In this document: positions 38,229-47,529 of the stretch, piece by piece
Numbering within the stretch: the stretch's first letter is position 1
Layout of the letters: the number at the start of each line of letters is the position of its first letter
Origin: Vibrio aphrogenes
GTDB taxonomy: Bacteria > Pseudomonadota > Gammaproteobacteria > Enterobacterales > Vibrionaceae
Reading direction: 5' to 3'
Length of the DNA stretch: 64,000 nucleotides
Assembly: GCF_002157735.2 (NCBI RefSeq)
Contig: NZ_AP018689.1
Location: 1,645,619-1,709,618, forward strand
Position numbers and translations under genes: made by a program
Notes under the pieces: model-generated
Told to the model about the DNA's origin: nothing
What the model saw: only the letters and a program-made list of their open reading frames with translations
The model's database searches: none

Positions 38229-39496
38229 TATGATGCCATCTCCTGCTTCTGTAATTTATTCTGCAAGAAAACAATCCAAGTTTGAGCAGAATCAGAAGGC
38301 ATTTCTTCATTTAACCGTTTTGCTTCCGCCAAAGCATCGTTGTATTGAGTGAGGCGATAGAGCAATTGAATCTTGGCTAAACTATAGTCTTTTTTATTGG
38401 CATAAGGCTTTGCTTTTTCAATAACTTGAGCCGCTTTTTGATAGTGCTTTTGTTGTAAATATAACTGAGTTAATGGCCAATTGTATTTGCTATTACGCTG
38501 TGCCAGTGCTTCCCAAGTCTGGATAGCTTGTGGCCATTCACGCGCCATTTGATAATAGTAAGCTTGTGTTTTTTGATTCTGTTGAGTTTTACTATCAGGA
38601 AATGCCTCAAACATTTCTTGTAAAATTCGAGCCCCACGTTCTGGAATTTTATTTTGAGCATAAAGCTGAGCCAGTGTTTTGTAATCGGATGCACTAAATT
38701 CAACATTTTGTTTTTTCGCTAACGCATAAGTGTCCAAAGCTGAAGTATTTTTACGTTGTTGCAATTGAACCGAAATTTGTTGCTGCCACCAAGCTTTATT
38801 ATTGGGTTCGATACGAATCAAATTACTCAGCGTCCCTTCAGCATGTGCCCATTGTTTGAGTCTTAATTCGGCAATCACTTGCATACGTAACGCTTGCAAA
38901 CGCTTTCGTGTATCTGGTGCTTTGTATTTAACAATAGCCGAGCGTACTTGGTCCCATTGCTGTTGCTGATAATAGGCAGCAGCTAAACGAAAATACACCT
39001 CATTGACGTCTTTGGAAAATTGCGGTTTTTCTTGTGCCGTCGGCGTGTATTTTATCGCTAAAGTATTTCGATATTCTTTTACAGAATGAGCAAAATCTTG
39101 CTGAGAATACAAAATATCAGCCAACATACGATTTGCTTGCCATTGCACTTTGGGCTCTAAAGCCTTGAAGCCAACAGCTTTTCTTAAACTGGATATTGAC
39201 GATTTAGGTTGTTCGGCTTGCCAGTAATAAATCGCCAGCACACGCTGCACAAACGCTTTATCGTAATCTGTACTCGGATCAAAATCACGCAAGACTTCAA
39301 TGGCTTTATCCAAATGATCTTTTTGAGCTAAATCATTCGCTTGGGCTAATTTCGCCCCCGCATAGGGAGTCAAACCCGCAGCAAAACTATTCAATGGCAA
39401 TAAGGCCAAACACGCTGTGACACCATACAGTGCCCCGGTTTTTTTCATCTTGAAAAGCCATGATTTAAAAATTGATACTTTCATTTTAAATCCCAT
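38228..39496 (-). CDS. TPR-repeat protein of the TonB2 operon
   Basis: A 422-residue exported protein with a signal peptide (LYGVTACLALLPLNSFAAG) and TPR-like helical repeats over most of its length, for example VQWQANRMLADILYSQQDF and ARILQEMFEAFPDS. The position directly after tonB, 5 bases away, matches the TPR gene that ends TonB2 operons in Vibrio. AAGG four bases before the ATG at 39496 supports that start, although internal ATGs would give a shorter leader. Its part in energy transfer is not known in detail. Confidence 0.82.
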   Translation of the reverse strand: MGFKMKVSIFKSWLFKMKKTGALYGVTACLALLPLNSFAAGLTPYAGAKLAQANDLAQKDHLDKAIEVLRDFDPSTDYDKAFVQRVLAIYYWQAEQPKSSISSLRKAVGFKALEPKVQWQANRMLADILYSQQDFAHSVKEYRNTLAIKYTPTAQEKPQFSKDVNEVYFRLAAAYYQQQQWDQVRSAIVKYKAPDTRKRLQALRMQVIAELRLKQWAHAEGTLSNLIRIEPNNKAWWQQQISVQLQQRKNTSALDTYALAKKQNVEFSASDYKTLAQLYAQNKIPERGARILQEMFEAFPDSKTQQNQKTQAYYYQMAREWPQAIQTWEALAQRNSKYNWPLTQLYLQQKHYQKAAQVIEKAKPYANKKDYSLAKIQLLYRLTQYNDALAEAKRLNEEMPSDSAQTWIVFLQNKLQKQEMAS

Positions 39497-39501
39497 GTAC
39501 C

Positions 39502-40206
39502 TTATCGATTGATCTTAAATTCAATTTTGACTTGTTGACCAGGTTGCTTCACCGCTTTACCCCCTTCAATTTGAGGTTGGTACTTCCAGTTTCTTAATGC
39601 TTGAACCGCAGGGCGAACAAACGCTTTACTTGGCTCAGCTTGTACCACTTGAATATCTTCAGGGCGACCTTGCTCATTAATCGTAAAAGACATCACCACA
39701 AAACCCTCCACTCGACGCTTTAACATGCGAGAAGGGTAAGCCGGTTCCGCGCGGTATAGAGGCATTGCTTGTTGCTGTTGCCCTACTCCTGTACCAATTT
39801 GTCCTGCGGCTACCGGAGATGAATGATTGATATTCATCGCTGGCATATTGATCGCCACATTAGAATCTGAAAACGTCATGGTGGTATCAATGGCCACTTG
39901 AGGAGCTTGCACTTGTGGCATCGCTGCTGTCGGCGTTTGTGGTGTCGCCAATTGTTGAGGCTGCTCCGGCACTTTAGGTGGCTCAGGTAACGGGCGCTGA
40001 CGACGCTGTGAGTCAGAATCTTGCTCTTGCATAATCACGTCAAAGGCCAGTGGCGCTTGATCACCTGAAACATTGGTTTTCACACTGCCCACCATCCACG
40101 ACATAAAAGCAAATAACGCAAAAGCCGTGATTAACCCTAATGGAATCGCAATCAATAATCTGAATGACGAACGGTTCATCTTATGTGCTGTACTGCTCAC
40201 ACGCAT
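39502..40206 (-). CDS. tonB2: TonB2-type energy transducer
   Basis: A 234-residue TonB that spans the periplasm and couples the ExbBD motor to outer membrane receptors. It has one N-terminal anchor (LLIAIPLGLITAFALFAFMSWMV), a proline-rich spacer (RRQRPLPEPPKVPEQPQQ) and the C-terminal TonB domain (AEPAYPSRMLKRRVEGFVVMSFTINEQGRPEDIQVV, ALRNWKYQP). The short proline spacer and the flanking exbD are typical of TonB2. AAGGG upstream of 40206 supports the start. Confidence 0.92.
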   Translation of the reverse strand: MRVSSTAHKMNRSSFRLLIAIPLGLITAFALFAFMSWMVGSVKTNVSGDQAPLAFDVIMQEQDSDSQRRQRPLPEPPKVPEQPQQLATPQTPTAAMPQVQAPQVAIDTTMTFSDSNVAINMPAMNINHSSPVAAGQIGTGVGQQQQAMPLYRAEPAYPSRMLKRRVEGFVVMSFTINEQGRPEDIQVVQAEPSKAFVRPAVQALRNWKYQPQIEGGKAVKQPGQQVKIEFKINR

Positions 40207-40217
40207 GCGTTATACCC

Positions 40218-40625
40218 TTAAGACTTATTTGCTGTGGCTAAAGCAATCTTTGAAATTCCGACACCTTTCGCTGCGTCCATCACCGCAACTACCGTACCAT
40301 TATAAGCATGCTGATCGGCTTGAATCACAAGACTGGCATCGGGTTTATCGCTCACAATACGCTCTAAAGCGGCGCTCACACGCTCAACATCAACACGTTG
40401 TTTATCGATATACACATCATTGGCCGCCGTCACCGCAATAAAAATACCAGCATCTTTTTGTGCGGTGGCATGTGACGCTTGTGGGCGATTGACTTCTACC
40501 CCAGATTCATTGACAAATGAACTCGTCACGATGAAAAAGATCAACATGATAAATACGATATCGAGCATGGAGGTTAAATCCACTTGTGCTTCTTCTTTTG
40601 CTTTTGCAGGACGAACTAATCTCAT
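40218..40625 (-). CDS. exbD2: ExbD2 biopolymer transport protein
   Basis: A 135-residue subunit of the proton-driven ExbB-ExbD motor. It has one membrane segment (VDLTSMLDIVFIMLIFFIVTSSF) that contains the essential proton-pathway aspartate in SMLDIVF, and a periplasmic domain. It overlaps exbB2 by 4 bases. Confidence 0.93.
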   Translation of the reverse strand: MRLVRPAKAKEEAQVDLTSMLDIVFIMLIFFIVTSSFVNESGVEVNRPQASHATAQKDAGIFIAVTAANDVYIDKQRVDVERVSAALERIVSDKPDASLVIQADQHAYNGTVVAVMDAAKGVGISKIALATANKS

Positions 40626-41167
40626 TCGCCACTCCTTAATTGTTGTTCTAAGTGCAGCTCTTTACGAGTAGCCACTTTAACTAATCGAGAATGGGCAAAC
40701 ATGCCAGCCAAGGCGGCAACCATGCCAGCCATTGTCGGCAATGTTGCCATTGAAATACCAGATGCCATTAACTTTGGATCGCTACTGCCTGAAATAGACA
40801 TTAAATCAAAAACAGTGATCATCCCGGTAACCGTTCCGAGCAGCCCAAGCATCGGGCATAAACTGACTAAGGCTTTAATAAAGTCTAAGTGTTGAGTGAG
40901 CATCACATGAGCTTGCTGTAACATCCCTTCTTTTTGCGCTAAGGCAAACCATGAATCATGTTCAGAACGTTGCTTCCATTGTGCAACCCATTGGGCTTTT
41001 TGATGACGGTAAGAGACGCTTAAATAGACGATGCGTTCGATGATTAAAATCCAACACAAGAGGACTACCGCAGCTAACCACCACAACACTTGCCCGCCAC
41101 GAGACATGAACTCCATTAAATGCGAGTTCATCAAGTCAGGAAATTGGATGGAAATCCACGCTAACAT
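40622..41167 (-). CDS. exbB2: ExbB2 (MotA/TolQ/ExbB family) proton channel
   Basis: A 181-residue channel protein with three membrane segments. The conserved region LVSLCPMLGLLGTVTGMITVFDLM and the ISMATLPTMAGMVAALAGMFAH block define the family. It overlaps both neighbours (1 base with ttpC, 4 bases with exbD2). Confidence 0.93.
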   Translation of the reverse strand: MLAWISIQFPDLMNSHLMEFMSRGGQVLWWLAAVVLLCWILIIERIVYLSVSYRHQKAQWVAQWKQRSEHDSWFALAQKEGMLQQAHVMLTQHLDFIKALVSLCPMLGLLGTVTGMITVFDLMSISGSSDPKLMASGISMATLPTMAGMVAALAGMFAHSRLVKVATRKELHLEQQLRSGE

Positions 41168-42549
41168 TAGGCACTTGCCCCCGCCAATTCAGACGTCGTT
41201 AGTGCTTTATCTGATTCTATTTCAGCGCGACTTGCTACTAAGCTAACACCTTGTTTTTCTAAGGTATTACGAATGACTTCCGCACGGTTTGATAAGATAT
41301 TATGAGCCAACAGTAACGGCATCGCTGCCACTAAGCCAAGCACGGTGGTTACTAGCGCCATCGAAATACCACCCGCCATTACAGTTGGGTCGCCATTACC
41401 AAACTGCGTGATCACTTGGAAAGTTTCAATCATACCGGTTACCGTACCCAATAAGCCCAGCATTGGCGCCAGCGCAGCAAACAGCTTCAACATAGACAAG
41501 CCACGTTCAAGCCCTTGTTGTTCATCTAAAATACTTTCTAATAAACGCAGTTCTAGCGACTCAACAGATTGCTTTTTCTCTTTATTGTAAACATGCAAAA
41601 TGCGGCCAAGTGGATTATCGTCAGTTGGGTTTTCAGGTTGCTTTAGTTGTTTAGAGATTTGTTGCTGAGTAACACCTAAACGCACACCACGCACGATGGC
41701 AATCACAAGTCCAATCAGTAAAAGCGCAATAATAATTTGACCGACAATCCCCGCTTGGTCGATACGTTGCATCAGCGTAGGCTGGTGGGCGTATTGTTCC
41801 AACATGACACCACGAGTTGGGTCAAGCAAGATAGATTGAGCGGGCTCCGCTTTAAAGCTAGATAATGTTGGTGTGTTAGATGGCAAAGCGAGATAGTCAG
41901 AGGCTTGTTGACGATTAAAGTCCCACTTAACATACCCTTGCTCAGCTAATAAAGCCATATCACCCAAACGCAACGCTGGGATAGATTCCGTTTTACCATT
42001 GCTTTGTACATACGGGATCGTTACCGCACTCAATTGACTGCCCGTTTCGACTTTATATTGCATGGCATGCCATAAACCATTTAATAACGTCAATGACGGT
42101 AAGCTATCGGTGCTGATCACTTTATCTAACTGAGTATTAAAAACTTGACCTTGTGGCCCCAGTAATGAGTTTTCATAGCTGAGTTGGAGCTCTTTGGCCG
42201 CCTGACGAACCACACCAAATAGCTCACCTAAACTGCCAGTTGCCAATTGTAATTCTTTGCTTTTTTCTGCTAAGACTTCTTCATTGGCGGCAAAGGTATC
42301 ACTCAGTTGAGCATTTTCTCGTTCAATTTGCGCCAATTGTTTGGCTAATTGATCGCGTTTTGCTTGTAGCTCTGCACGCTGTTTGCTGCTTAATTGAACA
42401 CGTTGTTGGTTGTGACTACGTTCTACCTGTTGATCCGCTTTCGCTTTATTATCCAGGTTGGCAAGATCATCGGCAGAGGCAGTAAAGCTCAAACTTGCAC
42501 TGATCATAACCATGCAAAGTGCTGCATATTTTAGAGACAGGGACTTCAT
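41167..42549 (-). CDS. ttpC: TtpC: large ExbB-like protein of the TonB2 system
   Basis: A 460-residue protein with a signal peptide, a periplasmic coiled-coil region (about 30-115, rich in Q, E, K and L), a membrane segment (IVGQIIIALLLIGLVIAIV) and a C-terminal MotA/TolQ/ExbB domain (LFAALAPMLGLLGTVTGMIETFQVI, GISMALVTTVLGLVAAMPLLLAHN). This architecture is that of TtpC, required for TonB2-dependent iron transport in Vibrio. It starts within the last base of the DUF3450 gene. Confidence 0.9.
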   Translation of the reverse strand: MKSLSLKYAALCMVMISASLSFTASADDLANLDNKAKADQQVERSHNQQRVQLSSKQRAELQAKRDQLAKQLAQIERENAQLSDTFAANEEVLAEKSKELQLATGSLGELFGVVRQAAKELQLSYENSLLGPQGQVFNTQLDKVISTDSLPSLTLLNGLWHAMQYKVETGSQLSAVTIPYVQSNGKTESIPALRLGDMALLAEQGYVKWDFNRQQASDYLALPSNTPTLSSFKAEPAQSILLDPTRGVMLEQYAHQPTLMQRIDQAGIVGQIIIALLLIGLVIAIVRGVRLGVTQQQISKQLKQPENPTDDNPLGRILHVYNKEKKQSVESLELRLLESILDEQQGLERGLSMLKLFAALAPMLGLLGTVTGMIETFQVITQFGNGDPTVMAGGISMALVTTVLGLVAAMPLLLAHNILSNRAEVIRNTLEKQGVSLVASRAEIESDKALTTSELAGASA

Positions 42550-43385
42550 TATTTTGTCTCCTTAAGGTGAGTGTCATTTGAAGTAGAAATTTGGGTCACT
42601 GAAAGCGGTAAGGTAAGTAAGCTTGGCGCTTGTTGTTTTTGTGCTAAGGCATACGCTTTATTAATCTCAACCTGTTGCTCATTGTTCACGGCTTGCCATT
42701 GCTTCACATCTTGCTTCCATAACCAAGCGTGGCTGGCATCTTTACTGCGAGCGACTAACACCATTTTACCTACATACAAGACATCCACTTGACGTTGGTC
42801 ATCATCAGATAATTGAATTTGGCCTTCATAAACCCCAATTTTTGAACCGTAATCCAATTCAATTTGATAGGCTTCTAAAATACGTCGATATTTCTCAGCT
42901 TCAGAGATATCCGCACGTCCCATCAAAGTCTTTAAGGCCGCTAAACGTTGTTGACGGCTTTCAAGTCGTACTGGCACACCTTGTTCAATCGAAGATTGTA
43001 AACCATCAATCATGTGATACATCAAAGGTACTACCCCTTGACGTGTCTCAGCAATATTGACTAATTGCTCATCAATGCTCTGTTTTTCAGCTTCTTGACT
43101 TGCCACCAATTTTTTCAAATGCGTTTGGTATAAAGACAAATTGTCGACTTGATCTTGTAAGCTTTCGACTTCAGCGAGCAATTGAAAGCTCTGATCTGAA
43201 TTGGTGTCTATTTTCTTTTGGGCGGTTTGGGCAGCCTGATTGGTTTGACGTTCAATATTACGTGCATTGTCTAATGAATCTGCAGAAGCTGAACAAGAAA
43301 CCGCAAGTAGGCTAGCTAAAGCAAAACCTTTTAGCGTCATAGTATGGTCACTATGAGAAAACGAGATTGATGATGGAAACAACAT
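42549..43385 (-). CDS. DUF3450 protein, first gene of the TonB2 operon
   Basis: A 263-278-residue exported protein with a coiled-coil N-terminal half (about 30-110) and the family block VPLMYHMIDGLQSSIEQGVPV. The annotated start at 43385 gives 278 residues; the ATG at 43340 (MTLKGFALASLLAVSCSASA) gives a cleaner signal peptide and may be the real one. Neither has a clear ribosome site. It heads a seven-gene overlapping operon that runs down to the araC-type gene, and a Fur box lies at 43484-43502. Confidence 0.85.
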   Translation of the reverse strand: MLFPSSISFSHSDHTMTLKGFALASLLAVSCSASADSLDNARNIERQTNQAAQTAQKKIDTNSDQSFQLLAEVESLQDQVDNLSLYQTHLKKLVASQEAEKQSIDEQLVNIAETRQGVVPLMYHMIDGLQSSIEQGVPVRLESRQQRLAALKTLMGRADISEAEKYRRILEAYQIELDYGSKIGVYEGQIQLSDDDQRQVDVLYVGKMVLVARSKDASHAWLWKQDVKQWQAVNNEQQVEINKAYALAQKQQAPSLLTLPLSVTQISTSNDTHLKETK

Positions 43386-43483
43386 GATTAAGTCCGTTCG
43401 ATATTATGACGTCAGATAAACTAACGGAATCCCATAAGGAATTCAGTAAGGCGGATATTCTATACGATAAAAAGAGAAAAGTT

Positions 43484-43502
43484 AATGATAATAGTTACCA
43501 TT
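43484..43502. promoter_or_regulatory. Fur box upstream of the TonB2 operon
   Basis: AATGATAATAGTTACCATT matches 17 of 19 positions of AATGAnAATnATTnTCATT, about 100 bases before the DUF3450 gene start. Confidence 0.7.
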
Positions 43503-43570
43503 AAGAATGGAATTTCAAAATATCCTTGATAAAAATCAGCTTTTTGTCGATTTTTATGCCATCTATAAAA

Positions 43571-43595
43571 AATGCCGATCTTATAGACCGGCATT
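43571..43595 (-). terminator. Terminator of gltX
   Basis: On the minus strand AATGCCGGTC pairs with GATCGGCATT (one G-T pair) around a 5-base loop and runs into TTTTTTAT. Confidence 0.88.
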
Positions 43596-43641
43596 AGGAA
43601 TCGTTCTGAGATAATGTGCGTATGCACTGTCAGAGATGATG

Positions 43642-45069
43642 TTATTGAGCGTTAGCTTCACGTTCAGCGATGAAAGCAAGTGCCATTTGGATACGAGCAA
43701 CCACACGAGCTTTACCTACAAGGTGCATAACCGCATCAACAGATGGCGATTGACCACCACCGGTTACCGCAACACGAAGTGGCATACCAATTTTGCCCAT
43801 ACCAATTTCAAGTTCAGCACAAACAGCTTCAATCACGCCGTGTAGATTTTCAACGGTCCAATCTGTTAAAGCTTCAATTTTTGCAAGCGCTAATTCTAGT
43901 GGCTCTTTTGCGACACCGCGTAAGTGTTTTTTCGCAGCACCCGCTTCAAACTCAGAGAAATCTTGGTAGAAATAACGTGATTGCTCAGCTAATTCGATTA
44001 AGGTATGACAGCGTTCGCCAACTAACTTAATAACTTCCGTAATTGCTGGACCGTTGTCTAAGCTGATCGATAAATGATCTAAATGCCATTGTAAATGTTT
44101 CGCTACATACTCAGGCTCAGAAGTCTTGATGTAATGGTTGTTCAACCAAAGCAACTTATCGGTATTAAATGCCGACGCGGATTTACTGATCGCATCCAAG
44201 CTAAAGAATTCAATCATTTCTTCACGAGAGAAGATTTCTTGGTCACCATGAGACCAGCCTAAACGTACTAAATAGTTATTCAGTGCATTAGGTAGGTAAC
44301 CTTCATCACGATATTGCATTACGCTCACTGCACCATGACGTTTTGATAATTTAGCGCCATCATCGCCTAAGATCATCGCACAGTGTGCAAAAGTGGGTAC
44401 AGGAGCACCTAACGCTTCATAAATGTTAATTTGACGAGGCGTGTTGTTAATATGGTCTTCACCACGAACCACGTGAGTAATTCCCATATCCCAGTCATCG
44501 ACAACCACACAGAAGTTATAGGTTGGTGAGCCGTCAGTACGACGAATGATCAAGTCATCCAATTGGCTGTTAGAAATTTCAATACGACCACGGATTTGAT
44601 CATCAAAAACCACTGAGCCTTCTTTTGGGTTACGGAAACGAATCACACAAGGATCGCCTTCTTTGGCTGCTTGATTCACGGCAACAATTTTTGGATGATT
44701 CGCATCATAACGAGCCATTTCTTTATTCGCTTCTTGCTCAGCACGAATTTCGTCTAACAATTCTTTTGAAGCATAACATTTGTAAGCTTTATCTTCGGCA
44801 AGCAGTTTATCCACCATTTCGTTATAACGGTCAAAACGCTTAGTTTGATAATAAGGACCTTCATCCCAATCCAACCCCATCCAGTTCATGCCTTCAATAA
44901 TGGCATCTACCGCTTCTTGGGTTGAACGTTCTAAATCAGTATCTTCAATACGTAAAACAAATTCACCGCCTTGGTTTTTTGCATAAAGCCAAGAATAAAG
45001 AGCCGTACGTGCGCCACCAACGTGAAGATAGCCTGTTGGGCTAGGGGCAAAGCGAGTTTTAACCGTCAT
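43642..45069 (-). CDS. gltX: Glutamyl-tRNA synthetase
   Basis: Charges tRNA-Glu with glutamate in the cytoplasm. The 475-residue class I enzyme begins [19 protein letters not shown], where the HIGH-type motif is seen as HVGG, and has the KMSKS-type motif KLSKRHG in the middle, followed by the helical anticodon-binding part. A longer open frame to 45186 exists, but the extra 39 residues lack homology; AAGG eight bases before the ATG at 45069 supports this start. It is a single-gene unit. Confidence 0.95.
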   Translation of the reverse strand: MTVKTRFAPSPTGYLHVGGARTALYSWLYAKNQGGEFVLRIEDTDLERSTQEAVDAIIEGMNWMGLDWDEGPYYQTKRFDRYNEMVDKLLAEDKAYKCYASKELLDEIRAEQEANKEMARYDANHPKIVAVNQAAKEGDPCVIRFRNPKEGSVVFDDQIRGRIEISNSQLDDLIIRRTDGSPTYNFCVVVDDWDMGITHVVRGEDHINNTPRQINIYEALGAPVPTFAHCAMILGDDGAKLSKRHGAVSVMQYRDEGYLPNALNNYLVRLGWSHGDQEIFSREEMIEFFSLDAISKSASAFNTDKLLWLNNHYIKTSEPEYVAKHLQWHLDHLSISLDNGPAITEVIKLVGERCHTLIELAEQSRYFYQDFSEFEAGAAKKHLRGVAKEPLELALAKIEALTDWTVENLHGVIEAVCAELEIGMGKIGMPLRVAVTGGGQSPSVDAVMHLVGKARVVARIQMALAFIAEREANAQ

Positions 45070-45324
45070 GAAAATTACCTTATCAATTCTTTTATAAAAG
45101 AGGAGAAAGAAGACTTGCTGAAAATACTTAGCCATACAGCATAAAAAGTTGGCTAAGTAAGCAAAATAGTGACCATATTCTAGCACCCTAAGCTAGGCAC
45201 TAAAATAGCCAATCAGGAATTTGCTTGATAAATAGCTTAGAGGGATGACTTTAGTGCAACATTAGCGCCAAGCCTGAGCATGAATCGCCATTTAACCTAC
45301 TTATAATTAGCCTACCAATAAAAA

Positions 45325-45352
45325 AACAGGAAACGCCGAAACGCTTCCTGTT
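45325..45352 (-). terminator. Terminator downstream of the porin gene
   Basis: AACAGGAA (45325-45332) pairs with TTCCTGTT (45345-45352). On the minus strand the hairpin is followed by TTTTTTTATT, fitting the porin gene ending at 45465. The rest of 45070-45464 shows no gene and no other clear site. Confidence 0.8.
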
Positions 45353-45464
45353 GGTTTGCTATATCAACATTTAGGATAACGATGAACGAATGGCGGCCAC
45401 CTTCATTCTGCAAGTGGCACTTTTATACACTAAGTACCACTTGGCTTGTTCGCTATATTTTCCT

Positions 45465-46907
45465 TTATTTTACGTTAAAAGGAATGGTTAAGGTGACTTT
45501 TAAGTCATTCTCATCTTGGAAGGCATTTGAGTAACCAACCCAGCTGTCAGCGTTTGAATCATTCACGTAATGAGTGTAATAGATTCCAAAGTTAGCTCCA
45601 GCTAGTGCGCCATTTTGGATAGCGTAGTTAACAAAAGCACTGCCTGAGTATTCGACTAGCTCATCGTAACCTTCTGCTTTCGCACCGAAGGCATAAACAC
45701 CGTTTAGGCCAATAGATAGACCCTGAGCACCTAAGTCAGAAAAATCACGTTTTAACTCAGCAAAGAAGCCTAGCTCACCATCGTGGTTGAAATCCGAACG
45801 GTTGTTCCACCAGATATCGTAAGCACCGTTTGAACCACCATAAGCTTCAGTCAAGCGGTAAGCCATGTTACCAACGTTACCACGAGTATCTTCTGAATCC
45901 GCAGAAGTATAGGTACTCTCTAAACGTAGACCATATTGACCATAGGTTTTCGCGGTTAATAATGCAGCTTGGAAAGCGGTTTTATCATATTGATTATCAT
46001 CATCGACAACATAGACTTGTGGCGAAACATACCAACCACCATCTGTTGTCCACTTAAATTTCACATGCGCATTTTTACGGTCACCATCGGTTAAACCGGC
46101 ATAAGCCACATCTAACAGCATTTGATCATTAATGGTATAACGCATACCGATTGAGTAAGCATCGCCCGCATCTTCAGCGGTTGGGCCTGTACCGGTACGG
46201 AAATTGTAATCGTGCTTATACCAAGGCGCTTTATAAGCATCAGCGTATACAAAACCGAGTGCGACTGGACCATAGTTGACACCAATTTCGCCCCCTTCAT
46301 AAGTACCAGCCGCATAAGACCAGTTCACGCCCATTGCCGTTGGTACGGACGGTTGGAAATAACCGCCACGCGCAGTAACGTGTTCACCAAACTTGAATTT
46401 TACTGCGGCGGTTTGGAAAGCTGCGCCGTTATCCGTACATGAAGAGTCCCATGTTCCTTCACAACCCGTATTGGAGCCAGGAGTCATGTCATAAGGGTTA
46501 TCGACGTTCCAAAAGTTCATTTCATGGTCAGGAGAGCCGTTATTCCACATATCAAAGGTGCCATAGACGTTGATATCTAAACCCACAACATCGGCGGCAT
46601 AACCAGATTTAATATCTAAACCCGTATAAATCGAACCATGATCAAGGTTGGTGTATTTTGGTGTTTGATGGCCATCGACAATTTTGGCGCGAGTACGATC
46701 ACGCATCCAAATATTAACAGCACCATTTACGGTTGCATCTTCAAAAAAACCGCCTTCATATGGTTTTTCAGGAATACCTTCACCCGCCACAGCAGGATCA
46801 TTAGGTGCTACGTCATCAGCCGCTAAGGCTGTCGTTGAGTAGGCTGACACACCTAAAAGTAAAGACGCTACGGCTGTGCTAAGCACTGTCTTTTTAAACA
46901 TTTTCAT
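45465..46907 (-). CDS. OprD-like outer membrane porin (possibly chitoporin-type)
   Basis: A 480-residue barrel protein with a signal peptide (KTVLSTAVASLLLGVSAYSTTALAA) and a sequence of alternating amphipathic strands ending TIPFNVK. The segment EGGFFEDATVNGAVNIWMRDR followed by a long aromatic-rich strand set resembles the OprD/chitoporin group of Vibrio rather than the trimeric OmpU type. The substrate is not certain; a sugar or chito-oligosaccharide role would fit the CRP-like site upstream. A 589-base upstream region separates it from the divergent copper ATPase gene. Confidence 0.7.
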   Translation of the reverse strand: MKMFKKTVLSTAVASLLLGVSAYSTTALAADDVAPNDPAVAGEGIPEKPYEGGFFEDATVNGAVNIWMRDRTRAKIVDGHQTPKYTNLDHGSIYTGLDIKSGYAADVVGLDINVYGTFDMWNNGSPDHEMNFWNVDNPYDMTPGSNTGCEGTWDSSCTDNGAAFQTAAVKFKFGEHVTARGGYFQPSVPTAMGVNWSYAAGTYEGGEIGVNYGPVALGFVYADAYKAPWYKHDYNFRTGTGPTAEDAGDAYSIGMRYTINDQMLLDVAYAGLTDGDRKNAHVKFKWTTDGGWYVSPQVYVVDDDNQYDKTAFQAALLTAKTYGQYGLRLESTYTSADSEDTRGNVGNMAYRLTEAYGGSNGAYDIWWNNRSDFNHDGELGFFAELKRDFSDLGAQGLSIGLNGVYAFGAKAEGYDELVEYSGSAFVNYAIQNGALAGANFGIYYTHYVNDSNADSWVGYSNAFQDENDLKVTLTIPFNVK

Positions 46908-47122
46908 AGTTTTCCCCTATTGTTTTTATATTTTACTAAGCCCATCTAGCTGGTGATGTTGCTCAATAAAGCTCACATCCAAATCATGCCACCTTTTTTT
47001 TCGACGAAAATTCAAATCAATAAAAAATATGACCCTGTTCAAACCAACCTGAACATAAAAAAACATATTCAATACAAATCAATAGGTTACATTGAATGTA
47101 AAAATAGATAAAGCTGAGGCAA

Positions 47123-47138
47123 TGTGAGTCAAATCACG
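47123..47138. promoter_or_regulatory. CRP-site candidate in the porin/copA intergenic region
   Basis: TGTGAGTCAAATCACG matches the TGTGAn6TCACA core of the CRP site at 9 of 10 defined positions. It lies about 215 bases before the porin start, far for a simple activator site. The remainder of 46908-47467 is AT-rich without further features I can support. Confidence 0.5.
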
Positions 47139-47467
47139 TGAATTTATATATTCTTACCTTTATCCCGATCAGCATCACAACGAATTTATATCCACACAAA
47201 ATATAAGTTCATTGTAAAAAGGGAAAACATGATCAAGAGCACAAAAAAAATCTCGTCAAAACCGTTAATTACCTATTAATCAATAGCTTGAAACAATTTA
47301 TCAACATCAATGAGCGTTATATTGACATTTATCACTTGCTTTTTAAGTCACGACCTGTGCAATAAAGCATCAACTTAATTTTTATTAAAAATAAACAACA
47401 ATAAAAATAACATCCGTCGCTATCAATAGAGGTAAATATGTATCTCTTAATGAGTCATTTTAAGGTA

Positions 47468-47498
47468 TTGACCTTTACCTTAAGGGAGGGTTTATAGT
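47468..47498 (+). promoter_or_regulatory. MerR/CueR-type promoter of the copper ATPase gene
   Basis: TTGACC (47468-47473) and TATAGT (47493-47498) are separated by exactly 19 bases, the over-long spacer found in promoters twisted open by MerR-family activators such as CueR. An imperfect dyad, ACCTTTACCTTAAGGGAGGGT, fills the spacer. Copper-induced expression of copA is expected. No cueR gene is in the window. Confidence 0.7.
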
Positions 47499-47529
47499 GT
47501 CTTCATTGAAACATAAGTGGAGTAAAAAT

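Noticed and set aside
45070..45186. 39-residue N-terminal extension of glutamyl-tRNA synthetase
   Set aside because: The conserved protein begins [13 protein letters not shown] with AAGG in front; the extension is hydrophobic noise of an open frame.
47497..47529. GTG start adding 11 residues to CopA
   Set aside because: The GTG lies in the -10 box of the CueR-type promoter; the ATG at 47530 has a good ribosome site and the conserved N-terminus.
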